A DNA stretch of 55,913 bases. It comes from a virus. Every line of letters starts with the position of its first letter. Within the stretch, counting starts at the first letter, position 1. Below, piece after piece: positions 1 through 8,489 of the stretch. The notes below the pieces were generated by a model, which searched no databases, was not told the DNA's origin, and was given only the letters and a program-made list of their open reading frames with translations. The position numbers and the translations under genes were made by a program. The stretch covers positions 1-55,913 of IMG/VR virus record IMGVR_UViG_3300044547_001026; one strand, given 5' to 3'.

Positions 1-2972
1 AATATTACACCATTATCTGTTAAATAAACCCAAAGAAATATAGATGTATCTGTAGAATCATAAAGTGTATTAATTGAGGTGTTGGTTAAAATATATTGAC
101 TGGTACCGTTCAACACTATTGACGAAGTACATCCATCATTTTGATATGATGGTGAACCAATTATACTTGCATTTGTGTTACCCAAAATGTCCGTAACCGT
201 TGTTCCACTTCCAGAATATGATATTGAATCATTTATGTTTAAGTCAACAATTTTGTTATATGGTACCATTGTTGGTGTAGGAGTAGGTGTTGGTGTATTA
301 GTTGGAGTTGGTGTACTTGTCTCCGTAGGTGTTGGTGTTGGGGTTTCCGTAGGGGTCGGAGTTGGGGTTATTGGACAGACCCCACAATCAGTTCTATATG
401 TTGCGATATTACTCCCATCCATATTAATGGTTTTATAATAACCATTATGGACAATTGTTCCCCAACCACTAAAACCAAATCCATCTCCATTTGTTACAAA
501 AACATTTGAATCACAGAACGTTGGCCCGTCACCCGTCACATAAAATCTTGGACATTCTCCCACAGGACAATTACAAGTTCCCTCAACAGAATCTTCTCCC
601 AATGTTATTTCACCATAAAATACTGCTGGTGGTCTTAATACTGTATATTGAATATCGTTATTCGGTATTAATGTATAAGATAAATCGGTATTCGGTATTA
701 TTGTATATGTTACATCGTTATTGGGTAAGGTTATATAAAGAACATCGTTGTCTGGAATAAAAGTTGTTGAAAAATCACCTGAAGGAATTAATGTATACGT
801 TAAATCGTTATTCGGTATTAATGTGTAAATGAAATCTCCATTTGGAATAATATTATAAATAAAATCATTTTCAGGTATATAAGGAGTTACTGTTGATGTT
901 GGTGTTGGAGTTGGAGTTGAAGTTAAACACACAACATCAGTACAATCAGAAACCGTTGTTAATGTATCTAAATCATAATCGAATGTTGGACCTAAATCAA
1001 GACCAACAATTTCGTAACACACACTATTCCCAATACTATAAGTTATTCCAGCTAACCCACTTGTTAAACTTCTACCTATCTTATTGTGTGTTCGATTACA
1101 ATCCCTTAGATAGTAATAATAGTAAACTACCGGAGTTTGTGTTGGTGTACTTGTAGGAGTTGGTGTTAATGTTGGAGTAATAGTTCCTGTTGGTGTACTT
1201 GTAGGAGTTGGTGTTATCTCCGAAAAAATTAATGCCAATGAAACATTATCGTTAAATTGTTCGGTACTATTAGTATTAATCACCAATGGAGTGTACTCAA
1301 AGAATGTTTTATTCAAATCATCAAAATTTTCGGGTAATGTTTGAGTGTATTGACCTATAAGGTCACCGGCATATATTGTAATAGAAATTGGTATTTCTAA
1401 AATACTTTCGTCATTTAATTTTAAAGTGTTAGTGGTTGTTAAGGTAATATCATCCGCAATTACCCTATCTATGGTTGCATCGTAATGACAAACAATTGAA
1501 CCACTACCGATTACGCCACTAAATGTTAACACAACGGGTCCGACCGTTGTGGTCGATGTTGGCGTGGGAGTTGGAGTCGATGTTGGTGTTGGTGTTGGGA
1601 ATAAAACCCCTATCACCTCATCGGGACAATCCGCAACACATTCAACGATATTGTAATATGGTTTAACATCCACTAAATAATGGTGCCTAACGTGAACAAA
1701 ATCAAGAGGTTCTTCATAGTATCGTACTCTCTTAAAGTTAAAACATGAAATACCCATATTGTGAATTCCACCTGAATATTCCGTTCCTGACCCCCAAGAT
1801 TGTATAAAAGGTTGAACACCTCTTGTTGATGGGATAATTTCCTCCCAATCTTTTATTTTATAAACAGGTCTACCATTTAGGTATATTTTTAAAACACCTA
1901 ATCGTCTATTTCTCTCGTCGGCCCATTTTTTATTTAATAATTCAACGGTATTATGTACTGCAATTTGTGTTGATGTAACCGCAGTAACTCCGGTATTTGG
2001 AACATATTCATTTACGATATGTTCAGGAATTAAGTCATTCCACCCACCGTCATTCTCAATATTACAATCCGTCAAATGACGATATCTGTCAAAAGTTATT
2101 GTGATTTCAAAATCTTCAGATGTTCCATCAATACAAAGTTGAGGGGTTTGTCCCGATGCGATGTAATAACTTTGACCATAAACACCATCATCCGAACACG
2201 CTCCCGAATAGTGAACTGCTCTCCATTGAATTCTTCTATCATCGGTAAATGAAAATGAAAGATTATTATCGGCATAGTCAGAAATACTACTATCTCCTCT
2301 TGTACCTAAATAATAAAATACTTTACCCACAGACCACGGTAATTCTTCCCTATTGAATACAAAATCCAAAGTCCAACCCTTTTCAGTTCTTCTTTGAATA
2401 ATTGGATTACAGTCATTTCCCGAGGCGGCACCGTGATTGGTTTGATACGCCCATGGTTTTGCGTTTGATGGTGAATCTACTGGACAACAATGGTCTTCCT
2501 CCCATAATCTTGGAATACACGCAATTGGTGCACCGACAGTTAATCCTGTGACATTTAAAGAAAATGGATTGGAAAGTGGAGAATTGTAACTATATGTTCT
2601 AAAATAATGGGTAATACCACTAACATCCACGAATTCATATACGTCATTTTGTAAAATTGTGTCAGAATTACCTAAACGATTAGTGAAGTCAGAATATGAA
2701 AGGGTCCATGTATATGCAGAATATGGGTATGTGGGGTCATTAATTCTATTATCGTACTCGACAATAGTAATCCTATCTCGGGAACATAATGTACCCATAA
2801 GACCCGTAGTATTTATCTTCAAAGAGGAATAAACGATTGGTGTGGTAAGGTCAAGAACCTCGGTATTGTAATCTACCTCAGTTTTACCCACCTCATAATC
2901 GTGAAATTCCGATGTATCGAGTTTCAAATCAAATTTGCTACCCCAAAATTTTAGTATATTCTGACTATTCAT
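1..2972 (-). CDS. Giant phage adhesin / tail-fibre-like protein with Thr-Pro linkers (3' end outside window)
   Basis: Reading the minus strand from an ATG at 2972-2970 gives an open frame of 990 codons with no stop to the window edge, so the C-terminus is missing. Residues roughly 170-420 look like a LamG/concanavalin-type sandwich (for example FTDDRRIQWRAVHYSG and LGVLKIYLNGRPVYKI). Thr-Pro linkers follow (near 1549-1602, 1136-1216, 893-928 and 269-373). A block of eight decapeptide repeats lies at 641-885. A second LamG-like domain starts at the extreme C-terminal end visible (DLNINDSISY... to the edge). This architecture fits a receptor-binding or surface-adhesive virion protein. The gene diverges from the plus-strand structural operon at 3028 and carries its own late-type motif at 2980-2988. 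Specific ligand and virion position are unknown; the adhesin role is inferred. Confidence 0.8.
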   Translation of the reverse strand, partial: MNSQNILKFWGSKFDLKLDTSEFHDYEVGKTEVDYNTEVLDLTTPIVYSSLKINTTGLMGTLCSRDRITIVEYDNRINDPTYPYSAYTWTLSYSDFTNRLGNSDTILQNDVYEFVDVSGITHYFRTYSYNSPLSNPFSLNVTGLTVGAPIACIPRLWEEDHCCPVDSPSNAKPWAYQTNHGAASGNDCNPIIQRRTEKGWTLDFVFNREELPWSVGKVFYYLGTRGDSSISDYADNNLSFSFTDDRRIQWRAVHYSGACSDDGVYGQSYYIASGQTPQLCIDGTSEDFEITITFDRYRHLTDCNIENDGGWNDLIPEHIVNEYVPNTGVTAVTSTQIAVHNTVELLNKKWADERNRRLGVLKIYLNGRPVYKIKDWEEIIPSTRGVQPFIQSWGSGTEYSGGIHNMGISCFNFKRVRYYEEPLDFVHVRHHYLVDVKPYYNIVECVADCPDEVIGVLFPTPTPTSTPTPTPTSTTTVGPVVLTFSGVIGSGSIVCHYDATIDRVIADDITLTTTNTLKLNDESILEIPISITIYAGDLIGQYTQTLPENFDDLNKTFFEYTPLVINTNSTEQFNDNVSLALIFSEITPTPTSTPTGTITPTLTPTPTSTPTQTPVVYYYYYLRDCNRTHNKIGRSLTSGLAGITYSIGNSVCYEIVGLDLGPTFDYDLDTLTTVSDCTDVVCLTSTPTPTPTSTVTPYIPENDFIYNIIPNGDFIYTLIPNNDLTYTLIPSGDFSTTFIPDNDVLYITLPNNDVTYTIIPNTDLSYTLIPNNDIQYTVLRPPAVFYGEITLGEDSVEGTCNCPVGECPRFYVTGDGPTFCDSNVFVTNGDGFGFSGWGTIVHNGYYKTINMDGSNIATYRTDCGVCPITPTPTPTETPTPTPTETSTPTPTNTPTPTPTPTMVPYNKIVDLNINDSISYSGSGTTVTDILGNTNASIIGSPSYQNDGCTSSIVLNGTSQYILTNTSINTLYDSTDTSIFLWVYLTDNGVI
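269..373 (-). repeat. Thr-Pro linker repeat inside the adhesin
   Basis: Read on the minus strand this low-complexity stretch encodes alternating Thr and Pro with occasional Glu, Ser or Asn (TPTPTPTETPTPTPTET pattern). On the plus strand it appears as GTTGGTGTAGGAGTAGG-like DNA and produces a meaningless Val/Gly-rich ORF. Shorter linkers of the same kind lie near 893-928, 1136-1216 and 1549-1602. They probably separate folded adhesin domains as extended, possibly O-glycosylated stalks. Confidence 0.85.
641..885 (-). repeat. Eight tandem 30-bp units encoding a decapeptide repeat
   Basis: Within the adhesin, eight near-consecutive 10-residue units of the form (L/I)IPNxD(F/L)xYT are encoded, e.g. 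LIPNNDLTYT, LIPSGDFSTT, IIPNTDLSYT, LIPNNDIQYT. The DNA has a clear 30-bp period with diverged copies. The Pro-Asn-Asp turns with alternating hydrophobic residues suggest a repetitive beta structure; this is inference from sequence only. Confidence 0.85.
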
Positions 2973-2979
2973 GTTATTG

Positions 2980-2988
2980 ATAAATATC
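2980..2988 (-). promoter_or_regulatory. Candidate phage late-promoter motif
   Basis: Minus-strand GATATTTAT, 7 nt before the adhesin ATG. It forms an inverted pair with the plus-strand copy at 3002-3010, each pointing to its own gene, which fixes the orientation of the motif. Confidence 0.5.
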
Positions 2989-3001
2989 TTTCCCTTCTTT
3001 T

Positions 3002-3010
3002 GATATTTAT
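3002..3010 (+). promoter_or_regulatory. Candidate phage late-promoter motif
   Basis: Plus-strand GATATTTAT, 17 nt before the ATG at 3028 and in a 55-bp divergent region with the matching minus-strand copy at 2980-2988. Confidence 0.5.
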
Positions 3011-3027
3011 ATAAGAAACAATATTAA

Positions 3028-3777
3028 ATGGATAAATACGTAAAAAATATTATTGAAGAGAAATTTACATCAAAATCACAGCAAAGATTCTTCTTCGCAA
3101 AGGCCGGAGATAAGGATTTATCGAAGAAAGAAAGGAAGAAGTGGGGTAAGTTGGCTAAGGAATTTTCTGATGATACCAATTATGATAAACTTCCTGATAG
3201 TGTTGAAACTGACGTTGAAGAAATTGTTGATGTAAATGGTAACATTGCTAGAAGTAAAGTTCCCCTAACAAGAGCATCAAAAGGTTCAACACATAAAACT
3301 AGTGATGAGGTTGTTAAGGCATCGTCAGGACAGATGGGTAATCATGGTCTTGGTAGAAGTGCACTTACATCTTTAAGATATTGGGCGGAATCTGATATGA
3401 GCGACGCTTTGGGATATGATAAGACTCTTGGTGATGATGCAACATATGATGAAGCATTTGAACATTTTACAAAAAAATTAGGGTTAGGTGACGAAGAGTC
3501 CAAAGAAAGACTAGAAGCACTTGGATACATTCCGGGAGAAAAAGATTTAGTTAGACTTGTTGAGAACCCAAAAAAATATATTTCCGATTACGTTGAAAGT
3601 GTTTTATCAAAAAAATCTTCTTCCGAAGATTTAATCACTAAAGACCAAACCGAAGATGTGGATAAAGAAATCGGTCCAATTATTAAAAAACAAATAAAAT
3701 CTTTAAAAAATACATTAGTTAAGAACAATCTTTCAATTAAAGATGTACTTAAATTATTAAACAAGGACGATGAATAA
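3028..3777 (+). CDS. Virion-associated protein of unknown function
   Basis: 249 residues, hydrophilic and Lys-rich. The N-terminal part contains FTSKSQQRFFFAKAGDK followed by a K-W-x-K-L-A-K-E-F stretch and a Leu-Pro. I recall this arrangement from hypothetical proteins of T4-like phages, but it does not name a function. The middle region (about 100-135) is Gly/Ser-rich, and the C-terminal third is predicted helical and charged. It is first in a tight plus-strand operon and overlaps the next gene by 8 nt, behind a late-type motif. It is therefore most likely a structural or head-internal protein. Confidence 0.7.
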   Translation: MDKYVKNIIEEKFTSKSQQRFFFAKAGDKDLSKKERKKWGKLAKEFSDDTNYDKLPDSVETDVEEIVDVNGNIARSKVPLTRASKGSTHKTSDEVVKASSGQMGNHGLGRSALTSLRYWAESDMSDALGYDKTLGDDATYDEAFEHFTKKLGLGDEESKERLEALGYIPGEKDLVRLVENPKKYISDYVESVLSKKSSSEDLITKDQTEDVDKEIGPIIKKQIKSLKNTLVKNNLSIKDVLKLLNKDDE

Positions 3778-4267
3778 AGATTTAAAGGGTAGACAGTTTG
3801 ATATCCCACAGGATATCTTGGATAAGATAAACCACACAATCACAGGTTTAAATGGTGGGAATGTGCGTGGAATCCAAAGAGCAAAAAAACTTTTACAAGA
3901 CAAATCCGTAAAATACGGTCAGCTCAAAAGAATTATCTACGATATAAAAAACATGGATAAGGTGAATGAAAAAACAAAATATGAGTTGTGTGGTGGGGAA
4001 CTAATGGAAAAATGGGCAATGACACACTTACAAGGTGAAAGAGACTTAATAAGTAATGTTAAACAAGCAAGAAAAAGAGCAGATGAGATAGGTGGTTTAA
4101 CAGGACAAAGAAAAAACAGTCACTTAAAGTCACACAGTAAAAATTTTAGTTTTAAAATTCCAACCAATTTGATAAAAAGTAATTCACATAAAACAAGTAT
4201 ATCGCCAATCACATCTTTGGGTTTGTTTGAAGAACTTGAAAAAATAAAAAAATTAATTACATACTAA
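3770..4267 (+). CDS. Hypothetical phage protein (probable structural)
   Basis: 165 residues, basic. The N-terminal 100 residues look helical (LDKINHTITGLNGGNVRGIQ, then QLKRIIYDIKNMDKVNEKTK); the C-terminal third is Lys/Ser/Asn-rich and likely flexible. No catalytic motif was recognised. It starts inside the end of the preceding gene and is followed after 1 nt by the repeat protein, so translation is probably coupled within the virion operon. Confidence 0.65.
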   Translation: MNKDLKGRQFDIPQDILDKINHTITGLNGGNVRGIQRAKKLLQDKSVKYGQLKRIIYDIKNMDKVNEKTKYELCGGELMEKWAMTHLQGERDLISNVKQARKRADEIGGLTGQRKNSHLKSHSKNFSFKIPTNLIKSNSHKTSISPITSLGLFEELEKIKKLITY

Positions 4268-4268
4268 T

Positions 4269-4931
4269 ATGCCTACTCAATTAGAAATTATTGCCAACAA
4301 AGAACGTGTTGAGCACTTAGCAAGAAATGAATACAATTACGGTGACTTGTATGGTTCAAGTAACACAGGAGCATTATCTGATGGTGATGAAAGAGGTAAG
4401 GGTGAACTAAACGGTCAAATCGGTTCTAAAACAGATATCTTAGAAAGACAATCGTTAGTTGCTAAAAATATTTACAATCCAGCATTTTCATATGACTCTA
4501 ATAACCCTAACGCATTGTCAGATGGTGACAATAAAGGTAAAGGTGAAAATGGAGGAAGTATTGGTGGTTTAATTGACATTAATGAAAGAGCCACGTTATT
4601 AGCAAAAAACATTTATAATACAGGTTTTGAATATGACTCCAATAACCCTAACGCATTATCTAACGGTGATGAGAAGGGTAAAGGTGAAGATTCCGGTAAT
4701 ATTGGTGGTTTAACCGACATCAATACAAGAGTTTCATTGTTGGCTAAAAATATTTATAATGGTGGATTTGAATATTCATCAGTAAACCCTAATGCTATTT
4801 CTGATGGCGACGATAAAGGTCGTGGTGAAAACGCTGGTGGAAGTGTTGGTACAAATAAAGATATAAACGAAAGAATTGTCTTAAAGGCAAAAAACAAATA
4901 CGGAGAAACTAAAACATATCCAGATTTTTAA
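4269..4931 (+). CDS. Repeat-containing virion protein (four 47-residue repeats)
   Basis: 220 residues made almost entirely of four copies of a 47-residue unit. The unit runs LAKNIYNxxFEYDSNNPNAL, then a (S/N)DGDxKGKGE segment, an IGGLxDINER segment and a Leu. The first copy is the most diverged and a short Lys/Tyr-rich tail follows the last. No signal peptide or transmembrane segment is present. The Asp-Gly-Asp and Gly-rich turns suggest a solenoid or metal-binding array. Its stop overlaps the start of the next gene by one base. Function is unknown; a decoration or internal structural role is inferred from context. Confidence 0.75.
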   Translation: MPTQLEIIANKERVEHLARNEYNYGDLYGSSNTGALSDGDERGKGELNGQIGSKTDILERQSLVAKNIYNPAFSYDSNNPNALSDGDNKGKGENGGSIGGLIDINERATLLAKNIYNTGFEYDSNNPNALSNGDEKGKGEDSGNIGGLTDINTRVSLLAKNIYNGGFEYSSVNPNAISDGDDKGRGENAGGSVGTNKDINERIVLKAKNKYGETKTYPDF

Positions 4932-5794
4932 TGAGAAATTTTGAAGACATAGTAATTGATATTTTAATGGAGGCAGCGCCTAAAGGTTCTATTAGAGCCA
5001 GGTTAAAGTCTGCCATTGAAAATCGTTACCCTGTTTCATTTTATTATAACGGACCAAAGGGTGAGGTTTTACCGGGAAGAAGAATTAAGGCGGAGATGGT
5101 CGCTATGGGGTTAACAAAAAAAGGTAATCTTGTTGTTAGAGCATGGGTACAACCACCATCAACCTCCAAAAAGGGGTTTGAAGAACACGGATGGAGACTT
5201 TTTAATTTAAAAAGAATGTCAGGTATTCAAATCTATGAAGATGAGACGTTTGACACTAAAAGACCCGATTATAATCCTGACGGTGACCGTAGTTTAACCA
5301 CAATTGACGCTAAGAGTAATTGGGGAACAACCACACCTACTAAGGTTGAACCTAAACCTACTGAAGTTCCAACAATAGAAAAACCAATACCAACAGTTGA
5401 ACCTAAACCACAACCCGAACCAACAACACCCGAATTACCACAACCAAAGAGTGATGAGAGACCTTCACCGGTCCCAACACCTGAAGTTAAAAGAGATGTT
5501 GAGGTTTTTAACGATTTAAAAACAAAAGTAACCGATGTTGAGGGTCAGAAACTAATATCTCCTGATGATTTTAAAAATTCGATAGATATTCTTTATAAAA
5601 AGAAATTAGAGGATTGGAAAGAATTACAAAACCAAGCGGGTGGTAATACAACTGCAGGTGAGGGTACAAGAAGAAGACTCGAGAAAGACTCGGAATCTGA
5701 TTTGTATCAATTGATGAAAAATGACAAAATTGTTGTTGGTCAAACACAATTACAAGAATCTATAAAAAGAATGAAGACTTTAATCTTCTTCTAA
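4931..5794 (+). CDS. WYL-like domain protein with proline-rich linker
   Basis: 287 residues. Residues 20-115 resemble a WYL-type SH3-like fold: RYPVSFYYNGPKG, then RRIKAEMVAMGLTKKGNLVV, RAWVQPP and GWRLFNLKRMSGIQIYED, the strand order of ligand-sensing WYL domains. Residues about 135-190 form a Pro/Glu/Lys-rich linker and the rest is helical. There is no DNA-binding helix-turn-helix. The N-terminus (MRNFEDIVIDILMEA) is an amphipathic helix of a kind shared by other proteins here. It lies in the virion operon. WYL assignment is by pattern only and function is unknown. Confidence 0.65.
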   Translation: MRNFEDIVIDILMEAAPKGSIRARLKSAIENRYPVSFYYNGPKGEVLPGRRIKAEMVAMGLTKKGNLVVRAWVQPPSTSKKGFEEHGWRLFNLKRMSGIQIYEDETFDTKRPDYNPDGDRSLTTIDAKSNWGTTTPTKVEPKPTEVPTIEKPIPTVEPKPQPEPTTPELPQPKSDERPSPVPTPEVKRDVEVFNDLKTKVTDVEGQKLISPDDFKNSIDILYKKKLEDWKELQNQAGGNTTAGEGTRRRLEKDSESDLYQLMKNDKIVVGQTQLQESIKRMKTLIFF

Positions 5795-5824
5795 AAATAC
5801 TTATACTTAAAAAAAAGAAATATC

Positions 5825-6379
5825 ATGTCAGGAAAAGGAGTAATATCAGAAAATGGATTGATGCAAAAATTGGTACAAGCCAAAAAAGTGATGAACAAAG
5901 TTGATGGTGGAAACTTTGAAAGAGGTAACGTTAACGAAGAAATGTTAAGGTCAATGCCAGAAGAATTGGATGTTAACGAAATACAACAACCAAGAACAAG
6001 CCAAGTAAACCAAGCCAAAATTATGGAATCTAAATTACCTGAAGCGATTAAAAGAGCAATGATTGAAAATCACATCCCACAAATTAGTTTAAATGATTCA
6101 TTAGATTTTGATTTTGTAAAAAATACTAAAAAATTAATGGAAGCCGAAGGAGTTTCAACAAAATCCAAAAGTTCACCATCAAACAACAAATCAACTTCGA
6201 ACATTGACATGAACGAAATTGCCATTCTAATTGAAAATACTGTCCGTAAGGTTATGGACGAGAAATTAAATCAACTTCTAACCGCACAACAAACACTATC
6301 AATCAATGAAAATTTAGTTTTGAAGGTTGGGGATTCTATATTCAAAGGTAAAATTACAGGTGTAAATAAATCCAAATAA
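5825..6379 (+). CDS. Hypothetical virion-associated protein
   Basis: 184 residues. The first 110 residues are helical and charged (LMQKLVQAKKVMNKVDGGNF, LPEAIKRAMIENHIP). A Ser/Asn-rich linker follows, then a helix (IAILIENTVRKVMDEKLNQL) and a short beta-like end (NLVLKVGDSIFKGKITGV). This order suggests an oligomerising helix with a small C-terminal beta module. It closes the first plus-strand structural block; a 54-nt AT-rich gap precedes the glycosyltransferase gene. No family was recognised. Confidence 0.65.
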   Translation: MSGKGVISENGLMQKLVQAKKVMNKVDGGNFERGNVNEEMLRSMPEELDVNEIQQPRTSQVNQAKIMESKLPEAIKRAMIENHIPQISLNDSLDFDFVKNTKKLMEAEGVSTKSKSSPSNNKSTSNIDMNEIAILIENTVRKVMDEKLNQLLTAQQTLSINENLVLKVGDSIFKGKITGVNKSK

Positions 6380-6433
6380 GGTTTGTTTTTCTCGATTTTT
6401 TTCTGTATCATTTAGACATACAAGTTTTATTTG

Positions 6434-7651
6434 ATGTCAAAAATTAGAATATTAGCAATACCACCAGACGCTCATGGTGTCGGTAAGTACCGAATCTTAG
6501 ACCCGTTTAAATATATTGGGGATAATCATGCTGAGGATTTCCACGTGGATATTGCGATGAATCCCACCGATGACGATAATTTCTTCAAAAATTACGACAT
6601 TGTTGTGTTTCACAGTTTTATCCATCAAACCACTCACGAAAACAATCTTGAAAGAATTAAGAAATTAAAATCCATGGGGATTAAAGTCATTATGGATATT
6701 GATGACTTTTGGTCTGTTGACCATAGACACCCTATGTATCACCAAATTAAGGCAAACGAAATCCCAAGAAAAAAGGTTGAATTAATGAGGTCTTCTGATT
6801 GGGTTACATGTACAACGGAGGTGTTTGCTAACACAATCAAAACAAGATTGGGGATAAAGAACGTTATCGTTTTCCCAAATGCGGTTAATCCCGAAGAACC
6901 ACAATTTAAATCAAATCCAACGGAATCTGAAATGATTCGTTTTGGTTGGTTAGGGGGTTCAAGTCACTTTCACGACATTGAATTAATGTCAAGCGGAATC
7001 TCAAGTACGTTGAACAACTATAAAAACACACAATTTGTATTGTGTGGATTTGACCTAAGAGGAAACGTAACCGAAATGAACCCAAAGACGGGTGAAAAAC
7101 GAGTTAGACCAATCCAACCAACAGAGACCGTTTGGTACAGATATGAAAAAATATTCACTGACCATTATAAATCGGTTGATGAAGACTATAAAAACCACCT
7201 AATGACGTTTAATGAAGTTGAATATGATGACTCCACAAAACGTTATAAAAGGGTTTGGACTCAACCTGTTGGAAAATATGCAATGAATTACAATTCATTT
7301 GACGTATCTTTAGCACCGTTAGTTCCAAGTGAATTTAACGCAAACAAATCACAACTTAAAGCAATTGAAGCGGGTTTTCATAAGAAGGCCCTGATTGCGA
7401 GTGAAACACTTCCCTATACAATTGATTTGGTACACGCACTTAACGAAGGTAAATTCACCGACAAGGGTAACGCATTACTAGTTTCCCCAAGTAAGAACCA
7501 CAAACAATGGGCTCAAAATATGAAGAAATTAATCGAGAACCCAAACATGATTGAGGATTTGGGTAATAGACTTTACGAAACAGTTAAAGACAAATATTCA
7601 CTCGTGAATGTATCAATAAACAGAACACAATTTTTCAAATCAATAATCTAA
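6434..7651 (+). CDS. Glycosyltransferase, GT-B type (GT4-like)
   Basis: 405 residues from the ATG at 6434; a TTG immediately upstream is less likely as a start. The sequence opens with a Rossmann-like strand and Gly turn (KIRILAIPPDAHGVGKYR). It continues through VIMDIDDFW, a C-terminal Rossmann start (FGWLGGSSHFHDIEL) and a GT4-like nucleotide-sugar region (LKAIEAGFHKKALIASE). It probably transfers a sugar from a nucleotide donor to a virion, DNA or surface acceptor. With the genes at 10684 and 11754 it is one of three glycosyltransferases in 6 kb. Acceptor and sugar cannot be predicted. Confidence 0.8.
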   Translation: MSKIRILAIPPDAHGVGKYRILDPFKYIGDNHAEDFHVDIAMNPTDDDNFFKNYDIVVFHSFIHQTTHENNLERIKKLKSMGIKVIMDIDDFWSVDHRHPMYHQIKANEIPRKKVELMRSSDWVTCTTEVFANTIKTRLGIKNVIVFPNAVNPEEPQFKSNPTESEMIRFGWLGGSSHFHDIELMSSGISSTLNNYKNTQFVLCGFDLRGNVTEMNPKTGEKRVRPIQPTETVWYRYEKIFTDHYKSVDEDYKNHLMTFNEVEYDDSTKRYKRVWTQPVGKYAMNYNSFDVSLAPLVPSEFNANKSQLKAIEAGFHKKALIASETLPYTIDLVHALNEGKFTDKGNALLVSPSKNHKQWAQNMKKLIENPNMIEDLGNRLYETVKDKYSLVNVSINRTQFFKSII

Positions 7652-7664
7652 AAACAAAAAAAAC

Positions 7665-7895
7665 ATGCATTATTTAGTAACAGTAGGTTACGAGTTGGAG
7701 CAACTCGACCGCAACGGAAACCCAAGACTTCAAAAAGTGAAATACATTGTTGAAGCAGAATCAGTAGAAGAGGCAACAATTGTTGTTTCAAAATACAAAG
7801 CAGGAGATATGCGTTCAAGTGAAAGTTTATCAATCGCTAAAATGACAATTGAGTGTATCATCGACAAAAACAACACACCCGAATACTACAAGTAA
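7665..7895 (+). CDS. Small conserved hypothetical protein
   Basis: 76 residues with an alpha/beta pattern: LVTVGYELEQLD, KVKYIVEAESVEEATIVVSKY, AKMTIECIID. The start ATG follows an A-rich leader typical of this genome. It lies between the glycosyltransferase and the HD-like gene in the same direction, with gaps of 13 and 21 nt. No signal peptide, membrane segment or catalytic motif is visible. Codon use matches the neighbours, so it is likely real; function unknown. Confidence 0.6.
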   Translation: MHYLVTVGYELEQLDRNGNPRLQKVKYIVEAESVEEATIVVSKYKAGDMRSSESLSIAKMTIECIIDKNNTPEYYK

Positions 7896-7916
7896 TCACC
7901 TTTTAATAAAAACAAC

Positions 7917-8489
7917 ATGTTGACTATTGAGCAATTAGAATCCAATAAGAAAAAATTTCAGGAAACAAACCTCAAATATGGTATTTTTACCGAAGAACTT
8001 CAAAACTTTTTAGGTGATGATTTTTATACCGCACCAGCAACAACCACATTAGATATGTACGGTTGTTATCCGGGTGGTCTGTTAAGTCATTGTATTAAGG
8101 CATGTAAGTACGCAGTTAAAACAAATGAGATGTTACCTGAAAACATGAGAGTAGATGTAAATTCAATTCTTAAAACTGTTTTCATTTCTCAAATAGGTAA
8201 AGTGTTCTTGTTTTGTTTAAACCAAAATGAATGGCAAAAAAAGACACTTGGTAAAATGTACGATTTTACTGAGGATATGGTTTCCCTTCGTGTTGGTGAG
8301 AGGTCAGTACATTATGCAACAAAACATGGTGTTGTACTAACTGAGGAAGAGTTTCAAGCAATTTTAAATTCAGATAAAGAACCCGATGATAAAATGGCAA
8401 AATATCGTTCAACCACTCTTTCTCATGTAATAAAAATAGGGTTTGAACTATCAATTTTGGAAGAAAAAAATGGAAAAAAATCAAATTAA
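7917..8489 (+). CDS. Degenerate HD-domain-like protein
   Basis: 190 residues. GGLLSHCIKACKYA (about 53-66) resembles the first-His helix of HD phosphohydrolases. The segment SILKTVFISQIGKVFLF (about 83-99) aligns with the usual LLHDIGKV block but has Ser-Gln (91-92) where the metal-binding His-Asp should be. If the match is right, catalysis is lost and the protein could be a structural or regulatory relative. The similarity is by eye and modest. Its 3' end overlaps the dUTPase start by 20 nt, so it is in the same operon. Confidence 0.55.
   Translation: MLTIEQLESNKKKFQETNLKYGIFTEELQNFLGDDFYTAPATTTLDMYGCYPGGLLSHCIKACKYAVKTNEMLPENMRVDVNSILKTVFISQIGKVFLFCLNQNEWQKKTLGKMYDFTEDMVSLRVGERSVHYATKHGVVLTEEEFQAILNSDKEPDDKMAKYRSTTLSHVIKIGFELSILEEKNGKKSN

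Noticed and set aside
269-373. Possible CRISPR-like or satellite repeat (GTTGGTGTAGG units)
   Set aside because: No spacers between units; the repeat is coding low complexity (Thr-Pro) on the minus strand.
175-438. Val/Gly-rich 87-residue plus-strand ORF
   Set aside because: It is the antisense of the Thr-Pro linker of the minus-strand adhesin, whose frame is open over 990 codons.
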